Origin: Flavobacterium sp. HBTb2-11-1
GTDB lineage: Bacteria > Bacteroidota > Bacteroidia > Flavobacteriales > Flavobacteriaceae
Reading direction: 5' to 3'
DNA: 64,000 nt
Assembly (NCBI RefSeq): GCF_009826975.1
Contig: NZ_WUMO01000006.1
Span: 1-64,000, forward strand
A program made the translations under genes and the position numbers. Shown in pieces: positions 62,927 to 64,000 of the stretch; the stretch's first letter is position 1, and each line of letters begins with the position of its first letter. Below the pieces are notes generated by a model. That model was not told the origin of the DNA and ran no database searches. It saw nothing but the letters and a program-made list of their open reading frames with translations.

Positions 62927-62991
62927 CCCCCAAATACTAGCTATGTTTCCTGAATGATGAAGGGAAATTATAGTTGCAATAAACTGAACGA

Positions 62992-63783
62992 ATGACAAAA
63001 AAAAGTTTTTTTCTATTCTTATTAATTTCCACATTATTCACTTCATGTATTCCGATTAAAGATCTGGTTTATCTTCAAGATAAAAATGGTTCAGACGAAC
63101 AGAGAGCGATTGCAGAAGTAGAGTCAAAACCGTATAGATTGCAGGTAAATGATATTTTAAAAATCAATATAAAAGCTATTGATCCTAAATTGGTTTCTAT
63201 TTTTAATACAACGGAAGATCAAAGTGGACAAGCAGGAAAAAGTGAATCCGGTTTATATTTTGACGGTTTTACAGTTGATGATCATGGAAATATTAGAATG
63301 CCAATTCTCGGAGAAATAAATGTGATTGGTTATACTCTTGAAGAAGTTCGCGTAAAAATTGAAAAGAAATTACTAGAGGAGTATTTTAAAAGTGAAGCTA
63401 ATATATTTGTTACAGTTAAATTGGCAGGCTTTAGATATACGATTAACGGAGAAGTGGGAAGCACAGGAACAAAAACCTTGTTTAAAGATAATGTGACTAT
63501 TTTGGAAGCTGTTGCAAATGCAGGAGATATAACAACAGTGGGTAATAGAAAAGAAGTAACAGTAATTCGTCAGACTCCAACAGGTGTTCAAATGCATGAT
63601 ATTGACCTTACAGATGTGAATGTAATGAAATCACCTTATTATTATTTACAGCCAAATGATTATATCTACGTAAAACCATTGAGGCAAAAAACTTGGGGAA
63701 CAGGTCAAACAGGAATACAGTCTATTGGAACAATAATTACATTGTTATCTTTAGCTACAACAGTTTACCTAATTATAAAATAA
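62992..63783 (+). CDS. Polysaccharide export lipoprotein (Wza-like)
   Basis: A 263-aa outer-membrane polysaccharide export protein. The lipobox is LFTSC (Cys19). A polysaccharide export domain (about 45-150, YRLQVNDILKINIKAIDPKLVS; GNIRMPILGEINVIGYTLEEV) and an SLBB-type domain (about 150-225, YTINGEVGSTGTKTLFKDNVTILEAV) follow. A C-terminal hydrophobic segment (IGTIITLLSLATTVYLIIK) would anchor it in a membrane, as in other Bacteroidota members. It starts an export locus with the Wzc-like gene 15 bases downstream. Confidence 0.9.
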   Translation: MTKKSFFLFLLISTLFTSCIPIKDLVYLQDKNGSDEQRAIAEVESKPYRLQVNDILKINIKAIDPKLVSIFNTTEDQSGQAGKSESGLYFDGFTVDDHGNIRMPILGEINVIGYTLEEVRVKIEKKLLEEYFKSEANIFVTVKLAGFRYTINGEVGSTGTKTLFKDNVTILEAVANAGDITTVGNRKEVTVIRQTPTGVQMHDIDLTDVNVMKSPYYYLQPNDYIYVKPLRQKTWGTGQTGIQSIGTIITLLSLATTVYLIIK

Positions 63784-63798
63784 AAATAGATTTTTAAA

Positions 63799-64000
63799 AT
63801 GTTAGACATTAAAGACTTTGCCATTTTTGAAAATCATTCTCATTTTGATTTTAAAGGGTTTCTGTTGAAAATTGCCAGTTACTGGAAATGGTTTCTTGCC
63901 AGTTTGATTATTACTTTTACAATTGCTTATCAGATAAACATTCGTAAAGAGAAAATTTACGAAATGCAGACATTAGTTTCCATAAAAGAAGAGAATAATC
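63799..64000 (+). CDS. Wzc-like polysaccharide co-polymerase (5' part)
   Basis: The first 67 codons of a gene that leaves the window. It begins MLDIKDFAIFENHSHFDFKG, then SYWKWFLASLIITFTIAYQ, a membrane segment, then INIRKEKIYEMQTLVSIKEE. This is the N-terminal Wzz/chain-length-determinant layout of Bacteroidota tyrosine-kinase type co-polymerases. Any kinase domain would lie beyond base 64000, so kinase identity is an inference from the family and from its Wza-like neighbour. Confidence 0.75.
   Translation, partial: MLDIKDFAIFENHSHFDFKGFLLKIASYWKWFLASLIITFTIAYQINIRKEKIYEMQTLVSIKEENN

Overview
The window is AT-rich chromosomal DNA from a member of the Bacteroidota, most likely a Flavobacterium of the F. 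johnsoniae type. The evidence is a SusC/SusD pair, promoters of the TTTG-N19/20-TAnnTTTG class that the Bacteroidota sigma factor recognises, the lack of Shine-Dalgarno sequences, many 'AQ'-ending signal peptides, a DPP7-type S46 peptidase, zinc-less L36 and S14, and the interspersed intergenic hairpin repeats typical of Flavobacterium genomes. The genus is an inference from style and gene order; no rRNA or tRNA gene was seen.

Layout. 1-2.7 kb (minus): a TIGR01777 epimerase, then three small membrane proteins behind a GbsR/MarR-like regulator flanked by two matching palindromes. 2.8-5 kb: NhaP-type antiporter and a SanA/DUF218 protein. 5-10.3 kb (minus): M3 peptidase, purE, purK, a PIN toxin/antitoxin pair lodged directly upstream of purK, and an unrecognised helical protein. 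10.3-14 kb (minus): TonB-dependent receptor and a PQQ-type sugar dehydrogenase lipoprotein. 14.1-18 kb (plus): hpt, adk, a CNNM/CorC protein, obg. 18.3-24.9 kb (plus): S46 dipeptidyl peptidase, TPR protein, mpl, radC, YjjG-like nucleotidase, an uncharacterised secreted protein. 25-29.3 kb: rarA, rhomboid protease, two envelope proteins, rlmB. 29.4-35.3 kb (minus): a four-gene SusC/SusD operon. 35.4-37.1 kb (minus): an Omp85-type outer-membrane protein.

37.3-54.7 kb (plus) is the ribosomal-protein supercluster: rpsL-rpsG-fusA-rpsJ, a strong terminator, a fresh promoter and leader, then rplC through rplQ with secY, infA, rpmJ and rpoA. Genes are packed with mostly 2-25 bp gaps. Three longer internal gaps (before rpsH, rpsD and rplQ) and the rplC leader each hold a predicted stem-loop, which makes them candidates for ribosomal-protein feedback sites. 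After the cluster come carA, eno, gltA, two guanidino-group-modifying enzymes (an amidinotransferase-fold protein and CtlX), marC, a CoA-binding protein and recR. The right edge enters a polysaccharide-export locus (Wza-like lipoprotein and the start of a Wzc-like protein).

Most of the window is core genome. The most rewarding leads are regulatory: the regulator/membrane-protein operon with its paired palindromes, the toxin-antitoxin operator next to purK, promoters that abut start codons (probable leaderless mRNAs), the ribosomal leader hairpins, and several families of stuttering intergenic inverted repeats. I found no CRISPR array, prophage, insertion sequence or clear new defence system.
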